DNA of 37,814 bases from Streptomyces griseoflavus (GTDB taxonomy: Bacteria; Actinomycetota; Actinomycetes; Streptomycetales; Streptomycetaceae). A program made the translations under genes and the position numbers. Below, one piece after another: positions 16,057 through 24,622 of this stretch (the stretch's first letter is position 1; each line of letters starts with the position of its first letter). Where the stretch lies: the NCBI RefSeq assembly GCF_014649995.1, contig NZ_BMUC01000023.1:21256-59069 (forward strand), read 5' to 3'. The notes beneath the pieces were generated by a model. It was given only the letters and a program-made list of their open reading frames with translations, was not told the DNA's origin and searched no databases.

Positions 16057-16943
16057 CCGACCACCGTCCCTGGCGCGGCGTCCTCGTCGCCACCGCACTG
16101 CCGCTCGACGACGACCTCTCCGTGAACCACGAGCGCTACGCCGAACACTGCGCCTGGCTGGTGGAGAACGGTTGCGACGGCGTCGTACCGAACGGCTCCC
16201 TGGGCGAGTACCAGGTACTCACCCCGCAGGAGCGGGCGCGGGTCGTCGAGACGGCCGTCGCGGCGGTCGGCGGGGAACGCGTCATGCCGGGAGTCGCCGC
16301 CTACGGCTCCGCCGAGGCCCGGCGCTGGACCGAGCAGGCCGCCGAGGCGGGCTGCCGGGCCGTGATGCTGCTGCCGCCCAACGCCTACCGGGCCGACGAG
16401 CGTTCCGTCCTCTCCCACTACGCCGAGGTCGCCCGGGCGGGGCTGCCGGTCGTCGCCTACAACAACCCCGTCGACACCAAGGTCGACCTCGTGCCCGACC
16501 TGCTCGCGCGGCTGCACGGCGAGGGGTACGTCCACGCCGTCAAGGAGTTCTCCGGAGACGTCCGCCGCGCCTACCGGATCGCCGAACTGGCGCCCGAGCT
16601 GGACTTGTTGGCCGGTGCGGACGATGTCCTGCTGGAACTCGCCGTCGCCGGGGCCAAGGGCTGGGTGGCCGGCTACCCGAACGCGCTGCCCCGCTCCTGC
16701 GTGGAGCTCTACCGTGCCGCCACCGGAGGCGACCTCGCCACCGCACTGCCGCTCTACCGGCAGCTTCATCCCCTGCTCCGCTGGGACTCGCGCGTGGAGT
16801 TCGTCCAGGCCATCAAGTACTCCATGGACGTCGTCGGACGTCACGGCGGCCCCTGCCGCCCGCCCCGCGTCCCGCTGGACCCCGCCCAGGAGGCGGCCGT
16901 CCGCGCCGCCACCGAGAAGGCCGTCGCGGCCGGACTGGCGTAG
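16053..16943 (+). CDS. DapA-family lyase, probable pyrroline-4-hydroxy-2-carboxylate deaminase
   Basis: 296 residues of the class I aldolase-like TIM barrel (DHDPS/NAL superfamily). Schiff-base Lys164 in HAVKEFSGD, Tyr136 in VVAYNNP and the GSLGEYQVLTPQER substrate loop are present. In the hydroxyproline pathway this family removes ammonia and water from the dehydrogenase product to give alpha-ketoglutarate semialdehyde. That role is inferred from neighbours; DHDPS itself would be expected with other lysine genes. It overlaps the upstream stop (ATGA) and is followed by the epimerase after 10 bp. Confidence 0.85.
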   Translation: MTDHRPWRGVLVATALPLDDDLSVNHERYAEHCAWLVENGCDGVVPNGSLGEYQVLTPQERARVVETAVAAVGGERVMPGVAAYGSAEARRWTEQAAEAGCRAVMLLPPNAYRADERSVLSHYAEVARAGLPVVAYNNPVDTKVDLVPDLLARLHGEGYVHAVKEFSGDVRRAYRIAELAPELDLLAGADDVLLELAVAGAKGWVAGYPNALPRSCVELYRAATGGDLATALPLYRQLHPLLRWDSRVEFVQAIKYSMDVVGRHGGPCRPPRVPLDPAQEAAVRAATEKAVAAGLA

Positions 16944-16953
16944 AGGAGCCCGT

Positions 16954-17955
16954 ATGCGCAGCAAACTCGTCCTGCACGCCGTCGACTCGCACACCGAGGG
17001 CATGCCGACCCGGGTGATCACCGGCGGCATCGGCACGCTCCCCGGCGCGACCATGAACGAGCGCCGCCTGTACTTCCGCGAACACCGCGACGGCCTCAAA
17101 AGGTTGCTGATGAACGAACCGCGCGGGCACGCGGCGATGAGCGGCGCGGTGCTCCAACCGCCGGCCCGGCCCGACTGCGACTGGGGCGTCGTCTACATCG
17201 AGGTGTCGGGCTACCTCCCGATGTGCGGTCACGGCACGATCGGCGTGGCGACCGTCCTCGTCGAGACGGGCATGGTCGAGGCCGTCGAGCCGGTGACCAC
17301 CATCCGCCTGGACACCCCCGCCGGGGTCGTCGTGGCCGAAGTGGCCGTGCGGGACGGCGCCGCCACGGCCGTGACCCTGCGCAACGTCCCGTCCTTCGCC
17401 GTCGCCCTCGACCGGGAGGCGACGCTGCCGGACGGGCGGACGGTCACGTACGACCTGGCCTTCGGCGGCAACTTCTACGCCATCCTTCCCCTGGACCGGC
17501 TCGGGCTGCCCTTCGACCGGTCGCGCAAGGACGACATCCTCGCCGCGGGCCTCTCCCTCATGGAGGCGGTCAACGACGGGGGTGAACCGGTGCACCCCGG
17601 GGACCCGACCATCCGCGGCTGTCACCATGTCCAGGTGACCGCACCCGACTCCACCGCCCGCCACTCCCGGCACGCCATGGTCATCCACCCCGGCTGGTTC
17701 GACCGCTCGCCCTGCGGCACCGGCACCAGCGCCCGCATGGCCCAGCTGCACGCCCGCGGCGAACTCCCGCTGCGCAGCGAGTTCGTGAACGAGTCGTTCA
17801 TCGGCACCCGGTTCACCGGGCGGCTGCTCGGCACGACGGAGGTGGCCGGACACCCGGCCGTACTGCCCAGCTTCACCGGGCGGGCCTGGATCACGGGCAC
17901 CGCGCAGTACCTGCTGGACCCGGGCGACCCGTTCCCGGAGGGGTTCGTCCTGTGA
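16954..17955 (+). CDS. Proline racemase family, probable 4-hydroxyproline 2-epimerase
   Basis: 333 residues. Interconverts trans-4-hydroxy-L-proline and cis-4-hydroxy-D-proline by a two-base mechanism. Both catalytic Cys are present: C91 in MCGHGTIGVA and C254 in DRSPCGTGTSARM. This argues for racemase/epimerase activity rather than the dehydratase branch, where the first Cys is Ser or Thr. Also conserved are VDSHTEGMPTRVI near the start and GNFYAI. ATG at 16954 with GAGGAG about 10 nt upstream. The product feeds the dehydrogenase three genes upstream. The GntR gene start overlaps its stop (GTGA). Confidence 0.9.
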   Translation: MRSKLVLHAVDSHTEGMPTRVITGGIGTLPGATMNERRLYFREHRDGLKRLLMNEPRGHAAMSGAVLQPPARPDCDWGVVYIEVSGYLPMCGHGTIGVATVLVETGMVEAVEPVTTIRLDTPAGVVVAEVAVRDGAATAVTLRNVPSFAVALDREATLPDGRTVTYDLAFGGNFYAILPLDRLGLPFDRSRKDDILAAGLSLMEAVNDGGEPVHPGDPTIRGCHHVQVTAPDSTARHSRHAMVIHPGWFDRSPCGTGTSARMAQLHARGELPLRSEFVNESFIGTRFTGRLLGTTEVAGHPAVLPSFTGRAWITGTAQYLLDPGDPFPEGFVL

Positions 17956-18608
17956 ACACCCTCAAGGACCTGGGCGGCCGCGGGCCCAGCTACCGCGAGC
18001 GGGTCGCGGACGCCCTGCGGGCCGCGCTGATCGCGGGCGAGCTGCGGCCCGGCGAGGTCCACTCGGCACCCGGGCTTGCCGCCCGCTTCGGCGTCTCCGC
18101 CACCCCCGTGCGCGAGGCGATGCTCGACCTCGCACGGGAGGGGCTGGTCGACACGCTGCCCAACAAGGGGTTCCGGGTCACCGCCGTCTCCGACCGGCAG
18201 CTCGACGAGTACACCCACGTCCGGTCCCTGATCGAGATCCCGACGACCGCGGAACTGGCCGCCACCGCCGACCCGGTGGCCCTGGAGGCGCTGCGCCCGG
18301 TCGCCGGGGAGATCGTCACCGCCGCCGCGGCCGGTGACCTCATCGCGTACGTCGAGGCCGACCAGCGCTTCCACCTGGGGCTGCTGGCGCTGGCCGGCAA
18401 CGCACACCTCGTCGAGGTCGTCCGGGACCTGCGCCGGCGCGCCCGGCTCTACGGGCTGACGGCGCTGGTGGAGCAGGGGCGGCTGCGGGAGTCGGCCGAG
18501 GAGCACCTGGAGATGCTCGACGCGTTGCTCGCCCGGGACTTGGAGACCGTACGGGCCGTGATGACCCGCCACCTGGGGCACGTCCGGGGACTCTGGGCAG
18601 GCCCCTGA
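17952..18608 (+). CDS. GntR-family regulator (FadR/FCD subgroup)
   Basis: 218 residues. N-terminal winged helix (about 10-75): YRERVADALRAALIAGELRP then ARFGVSATPVREAMLDLARE, an archetypal GntR HTH. The C-terminal FCD helical domain (about 85-210) includes ADQRFHLGLLALAGNAHLVE with the His/Asp metal- or ligand-binding positions. As the last, translationally coupled gene of the hydroxyproline operon, it is the likely local repressor responding to hydroxyproline or a pathway intermediate. I did not find a clear palindromic GntR operator at 13050-13126. Confidence 0.92.
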   Translation: MNTLKDLGGRGPSYRERVADALRAALIAGELRPGEVHSAPGLAARFGVSATPVREAMLDLAREGLVDTLPNKGFRVTAVSDRQLDEYTHVRSLIEIPTTAELAATADPVALEALRPVAGEIVTAAAAGDLIAYVEADQRFHLGLLALAGNAHLVEVVRDLRRRARLYGLTALVEQGRLRESAEEHLEMLDALLARDLETVRAVMTRHLGHVRGLWAGP

Positions 18609-18625
18609 CCGATCTTTTGCACCAG

Positions 18626-18658
18626 AGCGCAAGCCGCTTTCATTCCTTGCGCTATTCT
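18626..18658 (+). promoter_or_regulatory. LacI promoter with overlapping inverted-repeat operator
   Basis: AGCGCAAG (18626-18633), N12, CTTGCGCT (18646-18653): perfect 8-bp arms. The right arm abuts a -10 hexamer TATTCT (18653-18658) whose predicted start, 7-8 nt on, is the A of the LacI ATG at 18666, so the transcript is probably leaderless (no Shine-Dalgarno visible). A further TCTTGCG half-site follows at 18656, and the same TCTTGCG occurs at 19706 upstream of the sugar-binding protein. Confidence 0.55.
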
Positions 18659-18665
18659 TGCGGTC

Positions 18666-19664
18666 ATGACGCGACGACTTGCTGTGGTGGCGAAGAAGGT
18701 CGGGGTCAGCGAGGCCACGGTCAGCCGGGTGCTCAACGGCAAGCCCGGGGTCTCCGACGCGACCCGGCAGGCGGTGCTGTCCGCCCTGGACGTGCTCGGC
18801 TACGAGCGGCCGACCCAGCTGCGCGGCGAGCGCGCCCGGCTGGTCGGCCTGGTCCTGCCCGAGCTGCAGAACCCGATCTTCCCCGCCTTCGCGGAGGTCA
18901 TCGGCGGCGCACTGGCCCAGCTCGGGCTCACGCCGGTGCTGTGCACCCAGACCCGGGGCGGCGTCTCCGAGGCGGACTACGTGGACCTGCTGCTCCAGCA
19001 GCAGGTCTCCGGCGTGGTGTTCGCCGGCGGCCTCTACGCGCAGGCCGACGCGCCCCACGACCACTACCGGCGGCTCGCCGAGCGCAACATCCCGGTCGTC
19101 CTCGTCAACGCGGCCATCGAGCACCTCGGTTTCCCGGCCGTCTCGTGCGACGACGCCGTGGCCGTGGAGCAGGCCTGGCGGCACCTGGCCTCGCTCGGCC
19201 ACGAGCGCATCGGGCTGGTGCTGGGCCCCGGTGACCACGTGCCGTCCGCGCGCAAGCTGGCCGCCGCCCGTGCCGTCGCCGGCGAGGTGCCCGAGGAGCA
19301 CGTGGCCCGGGCGATGTTCTCCATCGAGGGCGGTCACGCCGCCGCCTCCCGGCTCATCGAACGGGGCGTCACCGGCTTCATCTGCGCCAGCGACCCCCTC
19401 GCCCTCGGTGCCGTACGGGCCGCCCGCCGCAAGGGGCTCGACGTGCCCGGACAGATCTCGGTCGTCGGATACGACGACTCGGCGCTCATGAACTGCACCG
19501 AGCCGCCCCTCACCACCGTCCGGCAGCCGATCGAGGCCATGGGCAAGGCGGCCGTGGAACTGCTCAACGCGCAGATCAGCGGCAGCGTGGTGGCCCCCGA
19601 CGAGCTGCTGTTCGAACCCGAGCTGGTGGTGCGGGGTTCCACCGCCCAGGCGCCCCGTCCCTGA
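18666..19664 (+). CDS. LacI-family transcriptional regulator
   Basis: 332 residues. HTH at the N-terminus VAKKVGVSEATVSRVLNGKP with hinge helix around residue 50, then a periplasmic-binding-like sugar sensor (about 58-325) starting LVGLVLPELQNPIF and ending in the usual SVVGYDDS...PPLTTVRQPIEAMG motif. It precedes a complete sugar uptake and hydrolysis operon and is most likely its repressor, released by an imported alpha-glucoside, and also autoregulated. The ATG is probably the first transcribed codon. Confidence 0.95.
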   Translation: MTRRLAVVAKKVGVSEATVSRVLNGKPGVSDATRQAVLSALDVLGYERPTQLRGERARLVGLVLPELQNPIFPAFAEVIGGALAQLGLTPVLCTQTRGGVSEADYVDLLLQQQVSGVVFAGGLYAQADAPHDHYRRLAERNIPVVLVNAAIEHLGFPAVSCDDAVAVEQAWRHLASLGHERIGLVLGPGDHVPSARKLAAARAVAGEVPEEHVARAMFSIEGGHAAASRLIERGVTGFICASDPLALGAVRAARRKGLDVPGQISVVGYDDSALMNCTEPPLTTVRQPIEAMGKAAVELLNAQISGSVVAPDELLFEPELVVRGSTAQAPRP

Positions 19665-19799
19665 GATCCACCCTGCTGTCGAATAATTTCAAAATCTGCG
19701 CGACATCTTGCGATGGGATGTCGCCGGTGCTTGAGTGTGCCCCGCCACCGCTGCTGTTCCGCGGGATTCACTCGCTCCTGCCCTCTAAGGGGTCCACCG

Positions 19800-21143
19800 A
19801 TGAGAAGCACCGGGATCCGTCGTACCCTCGTCGCGCTCGGCGTCGGCGCGCTCACGCTCACCGCCTGCGGATCGGACGGCGGCGAAGCCGCCGACGGCAA
19901 GACCCGCATCACCGTCAACTGCATGCCTCCCCGGAGCGCCGAGGTCGACCGGCGGTTCTTCGAAGAGGACGTCGCCGCCTTCGAGAAGAAGAACCCGGAC
20001 ATCGACGTCGTCCCGCACGACGCGTTCCCCTGCCAGGACCCGAAGACGTTCGACGCCAAACTCGCCGGCGGGCAGATGGAGGACGTCTTCTACACGTACT
20101 TCACCGACGCCAAGCACGTCGTCGACATCGACCAGGCGGCCGATCTCACCCCGTACGTGAAGGAGTTGAAGAGCTACGACTCCATCCAGCGGCAGCTGCG
20201 GGACATCTACACCGTCGACGGCAGGATCTACGGGATACCGCGCACCGGCTACTCGATGGGGCTGGTCTACAACCGGGAACTGTTCGAGAAGGCCGGCCTC
20301 GACCCCGACCGGCCGCCCACCACCTGGGCCGAGGTCCGGGACGCCGCCAGGAGGATCGCCGCGCTCGGCGACGGCACCGTCGGATACGCCGACTACAGCG
20401 CCCAGAACCAGGGCGGCTGGCACTTCACCGCCGAGCTGTACTCCCGTGGCGGCGATGTCGTCGGAGCCGGCGGCAAGAAGGCCACCGTCGACACGCCCGA
20501 GGGCCGCGCCGTGCTCCGGACGCTGCACGACATGCGGTGGAAGGACAAGTCGATGGGCAGCAGGCAACTGCTCGTCATCAACGACGTCCAGCAGATGATG
20601 GGCGCCGGCAGACTCGGCATGTACCTCGCCGCCCCCGACAACATCCCCATCCTGGTCAAGGAGAAGGGCGCCTCCTACGAGGACATGGCCCTGGCCCCCA
20701 TGCCGGGCGGCAAGGCCACCCTCATCGGCGGCGACGGCTACATGTTCCACAAGAAGGCCTCGCCCGAGCAGATCCGCGCCGGCCTGAAGTGGCTCGACCA
20801 CATGTTCCTCACCCCGGGCGACGGATTCCTCGGCGACCACGCCCGCGCCAGGAAGCACGACGCCCCGGTCGGCCTGCCCGAACCCCGCCTGTTCACCGGC
20901 GCCGCCGACGACCGGGACCAGCAGGTCAAGAAGGCCAACGCCAACGTCCCGGTGGAGAACTACCAGGCGTTCCTCGACGGCAACCAGGCCCTGGAGATGA
21001 AGATCGAGCCACCCCACGCCCAGCAGCTCTACTCCGTCCTCGACGGGGTCGTCTCCGCCGTCCTCACCAAGGAGGACGCGGACATCGACCGGCTCCTGAA
21101 GGACGCCTCAGGCAAGATCGACGGCATCCTCGCCCGGAGCTGA
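19800..21143 (+). CDS. ABC transporter sugar-binding lipoprotein
   Basis: 447 residues. A lipoprotein signal with lipobox LTAC (Cys23) anchors it outside the membrane. The mature part is a group 1 (MalE-like) binding protein: DVVPHDAFPCQDPKTFDAKL, GIPRTGYSMGLVYNRELFEK, and a C-terminal lobe with PLFT/YRAxx-type positions. It captures oligosaccharides and hands them to the two permeases encoded 3 bp downstream. ATG at 19800 with AAGGGG about 9 nt upstream. Substrate is inferred as an alpha-glucan oligosaccharide from the adjacent GH13 and beta-helix glycosidase. Confidence 0.93.
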   Translation: MRSTGIRRTLVALGVGALTLTACGSDGGEAADGKTRITVNCMPPRSAEVDRRFFEEDVAAFEKKNPDIDVVPHDAFPCQDPKTFDAKLAGGQMEDVFYTYFTDAKHVVDIDQAADLTPYVKELKSYDSIQRQLRDIYTVDGRIYGIPRTGYSMGLVYNRELFEKAGLDPDRPPTTWAEVRDAARRIAALGDGTVGYADYSAQNQGGWHFTAELYSRGGDVVGAGGKKATVDTPEGRAVLRTLHDMRWKDKSMGSRQLLVINDVQQMMGAGRLGMYLAAPDNIPILVKEKGASYEDMALAPMPGGKATLIGGDGYMFHKKASPEQIRAGLKWLDHMFLTPGDGFLGDHARARKHDAPVGLPEPRLFTGAADDRDQQVKKANANVPVENYQAFLDGNQALEMKIEPPHAQQLYSVLDGVVSAVLTKEDADIDRLLKDASGKIDGILARS

Positions 21144-21146
21144 CCC

Positions 21147-22100
21147 GTGACGAAGACGGCCGAACGGCCGGCCGCGGCCCCACGCGTCCGCCCGGTGAAG
21201 GCGCCACCCCCGGCGGGGGCCCGAGGGCGGCGCCGTCTCACCGACCACCTGCGCGCCTACGGCTTCCTCCTCGGCGGCCTCGTCTGCTTCGCCCTGTTCT
21301 CCTGGTACCCGGCGATCCGCGCCGTCGTGATCGCCTTCCAGAAGTACACCCCGGGCTCGGACCCCGAATGGGCCGGCACCGCCAACTTCACCCGGGTCCT
21401 CGACGACCCCGAATTCGGCGCCGCCTGGCGCAACACGCTCACCTTCACCCTGCTCGCCCTGCTGCTGGGCTTCGCGATCCCCTTCGTCCTGGCCCTCGTC
21501 CTCAACGAACTCCGGCACGCCAGAGCCTTCTTCCGGGTCGTCGTCTACCTGCCCGTGATGATCCCGCCCGTGGTCAGCGCCCTGCTGTGGAAGTGGTTCT
21601 ACGACCCGGGCGCCGGCCTCGCCAACGAGGCCCTGCGCCTCCTCCACCTGCCCACGTCCCACTGGACCAACGGTGCCGACACCGCGCTGATCTCCCTGGT
21701 CGTCGTCGCCACCTGGGCCAACATGGGCGGCACCGTGCTCATCTACCTGGCCGCCCTGCAGTCCGTCCCCGGCGAACTCTACGAGGCCGCCGAACTGGAC
21801 GGCGCGAACCTGCTCCAGCGCGTCCGCCACGTGACGGTCCCGCAGACCCGCTTCGTGATCCTCATGCTGATGCTGCTCCAGATCATCGCCACCATGCAGG
21901 TGTTCACCGAACCCTTCGTGATCACCGGCGGCGGTCCGGAGAACTCGACCGTGACCGTCCTCTACCTCATCTACAAGTACGCCTTCCTCTACAACGACTT
22001 CGGCGGCGCCTGCGCACTGAGCGTGATGCTCCTCGCCCTGCTGGGCGTGTTCTCCGCCGTCTACCTCCGCCTCACCCGCTCCGGAGAGGAGGCCGCATGA
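21147..22100 (+). CDS. ABC sugar permease (MalF type)
   Basis: 317 residues, six predicted membrane helices after a basic Pro-rich N-terminus (1-35). The EAA loop YEAAELDGANLLQRVRHVTV, which contacts the ATPase subunit, is at about 212-231. CUT1 family. The GTG start is 3 bp after the binding-protein stop, and the end overlaps the second permease (ATGA). Confidence 0.95.
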   Translation: MTKTAERPAAAPRVRPVKAPPPAGARGRRRLTDHLRAYGFLLGGLVCFALFSWYPAIRAVVIAFQKYTPGSDPEWAGTANFTRVLDDPEFGAAWRNTLTFTLLALLLGFAIPFVLALVLNELRHARAFFRVVVYLPVMIPPVVSALLWKWFYDPGAGLANEALRLLHLPTSHWTNGADTALISLVVVATWANMGGTVLIYLAALQSVPGELYEAAELDGANLLQRVRHVTVPQTRFVILMLMLLQIIATMQVFTEPFVITGGGPENSTVTVLYLIYKYAFLYNDFGGACALSVMLLALLGVFSAVYLRLTRSGEEAA

Positions 22101-22957
22101 ACACCCGCACCCTGGTGTCCCCGGCCGTCCTGGCCCGCCCGCGCGGCAAGGCCGCCTACTGGACCGTCTTCACGGGCGTCGTGGTGCTCTTCGCGCTCGC
22201 CTTCCTCTTCCCCGTCTACTGGATGGCGAGCGGCGCGATGAAGTCACCGGACGAGGTGGCCCGCACCCCGCCCACCCTCCTCCCCGAGAGGTGGAGCACC
22301 AGCGGCTACACCGATGCCTGGGAACTGATGAGACTGCCGGCCCACCTGTGGAACACGGTGGTGCAGGCGGCCGGCGCCTGGCTGTTCCAGCTCGTGTTCT
22401 GCACGGCCGCCGCCTACGCGCTCTCCAGGCTCCGGCCCGCCTTCGGCACCCTGATCCTCGGCGGCATCCTCGCGACGCTGATGGTGCCGGCCCAGGCCCT
22501 CGTCGTACCGAAGTACCTGACCGTGGCGGACCTCGGACTGCTCAACGACCCCCTCGCCATCTGGCTGCCGGCCGTCGCCAACGCCTTCAACCTCTACCTG
22601 CTCAAGCGGTTCTTCGACCAGCTTCCCGGGGACGTGCTCGAGGCGGCCGAGATGGACGGCGCGGGCAGGCTGCGCACCCTGTGGTCGATCGTGCTGCCCA
22701 TGTCGCGGCCCGTCCTCGGCGTCGTGTCGATCTTCGCGCTGGTCGCCGTCTGGCAGGACTTCCTGTGGCCCCTGATGGTCTTCTCCGACACCGGGAAGCA
22801 GCCGATCAGCGTGGCCCTCGTGCAACTGTCGCAGAACATCCAGCTGACCGTGCTCATCGCCGCGATGGTCATCGCCAGCATCCCCATGGTCGCGCTGTTC
22901 CTCGTCTTCCAGCGGCACATCATCGCCGGAATCAGCGCGGGCGGCACCAAGGGCTGA
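22097..22957 (+). CDS. ABC sugar permease (MalG type)
   Basis: 286 residues, six predicted helices, beginning with FTGVVVLFALAFLFPVYWMA. EAA loop LEAAEMDGAGRLRTLWSIVL at about 182-201. Pairs with the upstream permease as the membrane channel. No ATP-binding gene follows. In Streptomyces several CUT1 importers share the ATPase MsiK encoded elsewhere, which is the likely partner. Confidence 0.95.
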   Translation: MNTRTLVSPAVLARPRGKAAYWTVFTGVVVLFALAFLFPVYWMASGAMKSPDEVARTPPTLLPERWSTSGYTDAWELMRLPAHLWNTVVQAAGAWLFQLVFCTAAAYALSRLRPAFGTLILGGILATLMVPAQALVVPKYLTVADLGLLNDPLAIWLPAVANAFNLYLLKRFFDQLPGDVLEAAEMDGAGRLRTLWSIVLPMSRPVLGVVSIFALVAVWQDFLWPLMVFSDTGKQPISVALVQLSQNIQLTVLIAAMVIASIPMVALFLVFQRHIIAGISAGGTKG

Positions 22958-22994
22958 CACCGCGCCTCATCCACCCGAGAGAAAGGCACGCACC

Positions 22995-24578
22995 GTGGGA
23001 CAGCCCACCCCCGACCGCGACGACGACTGGTGGCGCTCCGCCGTCATCTACCAGGTGTACGTCCGCAGCTTCGCCGACGGTGACGGCGACGGCACCGGCG
23101 ACCTCACGGGCGTCCGCGCCGCGCTGCCGTACCTCGCCGAACTCGGCGTCGACGCCCTGTGGTTCAACCCCTGGTACCTGTCCCCGATGAAGGACGGCGG
23201 CTACGACGTCGCCGACTACCGGGCGATCGACCCGGCCTTCGGTACCCTCGCCGAGGCGGAGAAACTCATCGCCGAGGCCCGGGAACTCGGCATCCGCACG
23301 ATCGTCGACATCGTGCCCAACCACGTGTCCGACCAGCACCCCTGGTTCCGGGCGGCGCTCGCGGGCGGGCCCGAGCGGGACCTGTTCCACTTCCGCCCCG
23401 GACGCGGCGAGCACGGCGAACGCCCGCCGAACGACTGGCGGTCGGAGTTCGGCGGCCCCGCCTGGACCCGGCTGCCGGACGGCGACTGGTACCTCCACCT
23501 GTTCGCACCCGAACAGCCCGACCTCAACTGGGCGCACCCCGCCGTCCGCCGGGAGCACGAGGACATCCTGCGCTTCTGGTTCGAGCGGGGCGTCGCCGGA
23601 GTCCGCGTCGACTCCGCCGCGCTGCCCGCGAAGGACCCCCGGCTGCCGGACTTCGTGGCCGGCCGCGACCCGCACCCCTACGTCGACCGCGACGAACTCC
23701 ACGACATCTACCGCGGCTGGCGGGCCGTCGCCGACGAGTACGGCGCCGTCTTCGTCGGCGAGGTCTGGCTCCCGGACACCGAACGCTTCGCCCGCTACCT
23801 GCGCCCCGACGAACTCCACACCGCGTTCAACTTCTCCTTCATGACCTGCCCCTGGGACGCGGCCCGGCTGCGCGCCTCCATCGACGACACCCTCGCCGAG
23901 CACGCGCCGGTCGGCGCGCCCGCCACCTGGGTGCTGTGCAACCACGACGTCACCCGCACGGTCACCCGCTACGGCCGCGCCGACACCGGTTTCGACTTCG
24001 CCACCAAGACCTTCGGCACCCCGACCGACCTCGCCCTCGGCACCCGCCGGGCCCGCGCCGCAGCCCTGCTCTCCCTGGCCCTGCCCGGCACGGTCTACCT
24101 CTACCAGGGCGAAGAGCTCGGCCTGCCCGAGGCCGACATCCCGCTCGACCGCATCGAGGACCCCATGCACGCCCGCTCCGGCGGCACCGACCCCGGACGT
24201 GACGGATGCCGGGTGCCGCTGCCGTGGACCGCGGACGCGCCGCACGCCGGCTTCGGCGGCGAACCGTGGCTGCCCCAGCCCGCCGGCTGGGCCTCGTACG
24301 CGGCCGACCGGCAGGCCCGGGACCCCGGCTCCACGCTCACCCTGTACCGCGAGGCGATCCGGCTGCGCCCCGTCTTCGGCGACGGCCCGCTCACCTGGCT
24401 GCCCGCCCCCGACGGCGTGCTCGCCTTCGCCCGCGCGGACGGCGGCGCCCTGTGCGTGGTCAACCTCGCCGACACACCCGCCGCCCTCCCCGCCCGGTCG
24501 GCGCCGCTCCTCGCGAGCGGCCCCCTGGACCCCGACGGACGCCTGCCGAAGGACACCGCGGTCTGGCTGCGCGCCTGA
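22995..24578 (+). CDS. GH13 alpha-glucosidase (cytoplasmic)
   Basis: 527 residues of the alpha-amylase superfamily. The barrel starts WWRSAVIYQVYVRSFADGDG. Catalytic nucleophile D206 in GVRVDSAA, acid/base E256 in FVGEVWLP and transition-state D318 in CNHDVTR are all present. Metal or structural motif DIVPNHVSDQHPW. There is no signal peptide, so it acts on imported oligosaccharides. It most resembles actinobacterial alpha-glucosidases (subfamily 30 by impression). GTG at 22995 follows GAGAAAGG about 11 nt upstream. It releases glucose from the non-reducing end; linkage preference (alpha-1,4, 1,3 or 1,6) cannot be read directly. Confidence 0.9.
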   Translation: MGQPTPDRDDDWWRSAVIYQVYVRSFADGDGDGTGDLTGVRAALPYLAELGVDALWFNPWYLSPMKDGGYDVADYRAIDPAFGTLAEAEKLIAEARELGIRTIVDIVPNHVSDQHPWFRAALAGGPERDLFHFRPGRGEHGERPPNDWRSEFGGPAWTRLPDGDWYLHLFAPEQPDLNWAHPAVRREHEDILRFWFERGVAGVRVDSAALPAKDPRLPDFVAGRDPHPYVDRDELHDIYRGWRAVADEYGAVFVGEVWLPDTERFARYLRPDELHTAFNFSFMTCPWDAARLRASIDDTLAEHAPVGAPATWVLCNHDVTRTVTRYGRADTGFDFATKTFGTPTDLALGTRRARAAALLSLALPGTVYLYQGEELGLPEADIPLDRIEDPMHARSGGTDPGRDGCRVPLPWTADAPHAGFGGEPWLPQPAGWASYAADRQARDPGSTLTLYREAIRLRPVFGDGPLTWLPAPDGVLAFARADGGALCVVNLADTPAALPARSAPLLASGPLDPDGRLPKDTAVWLRA

Positions 24579-24622
24579 GACCGCCCCCGCCTGTCCCGCA
24601 CCCCCACCACGAAGGGACCACC

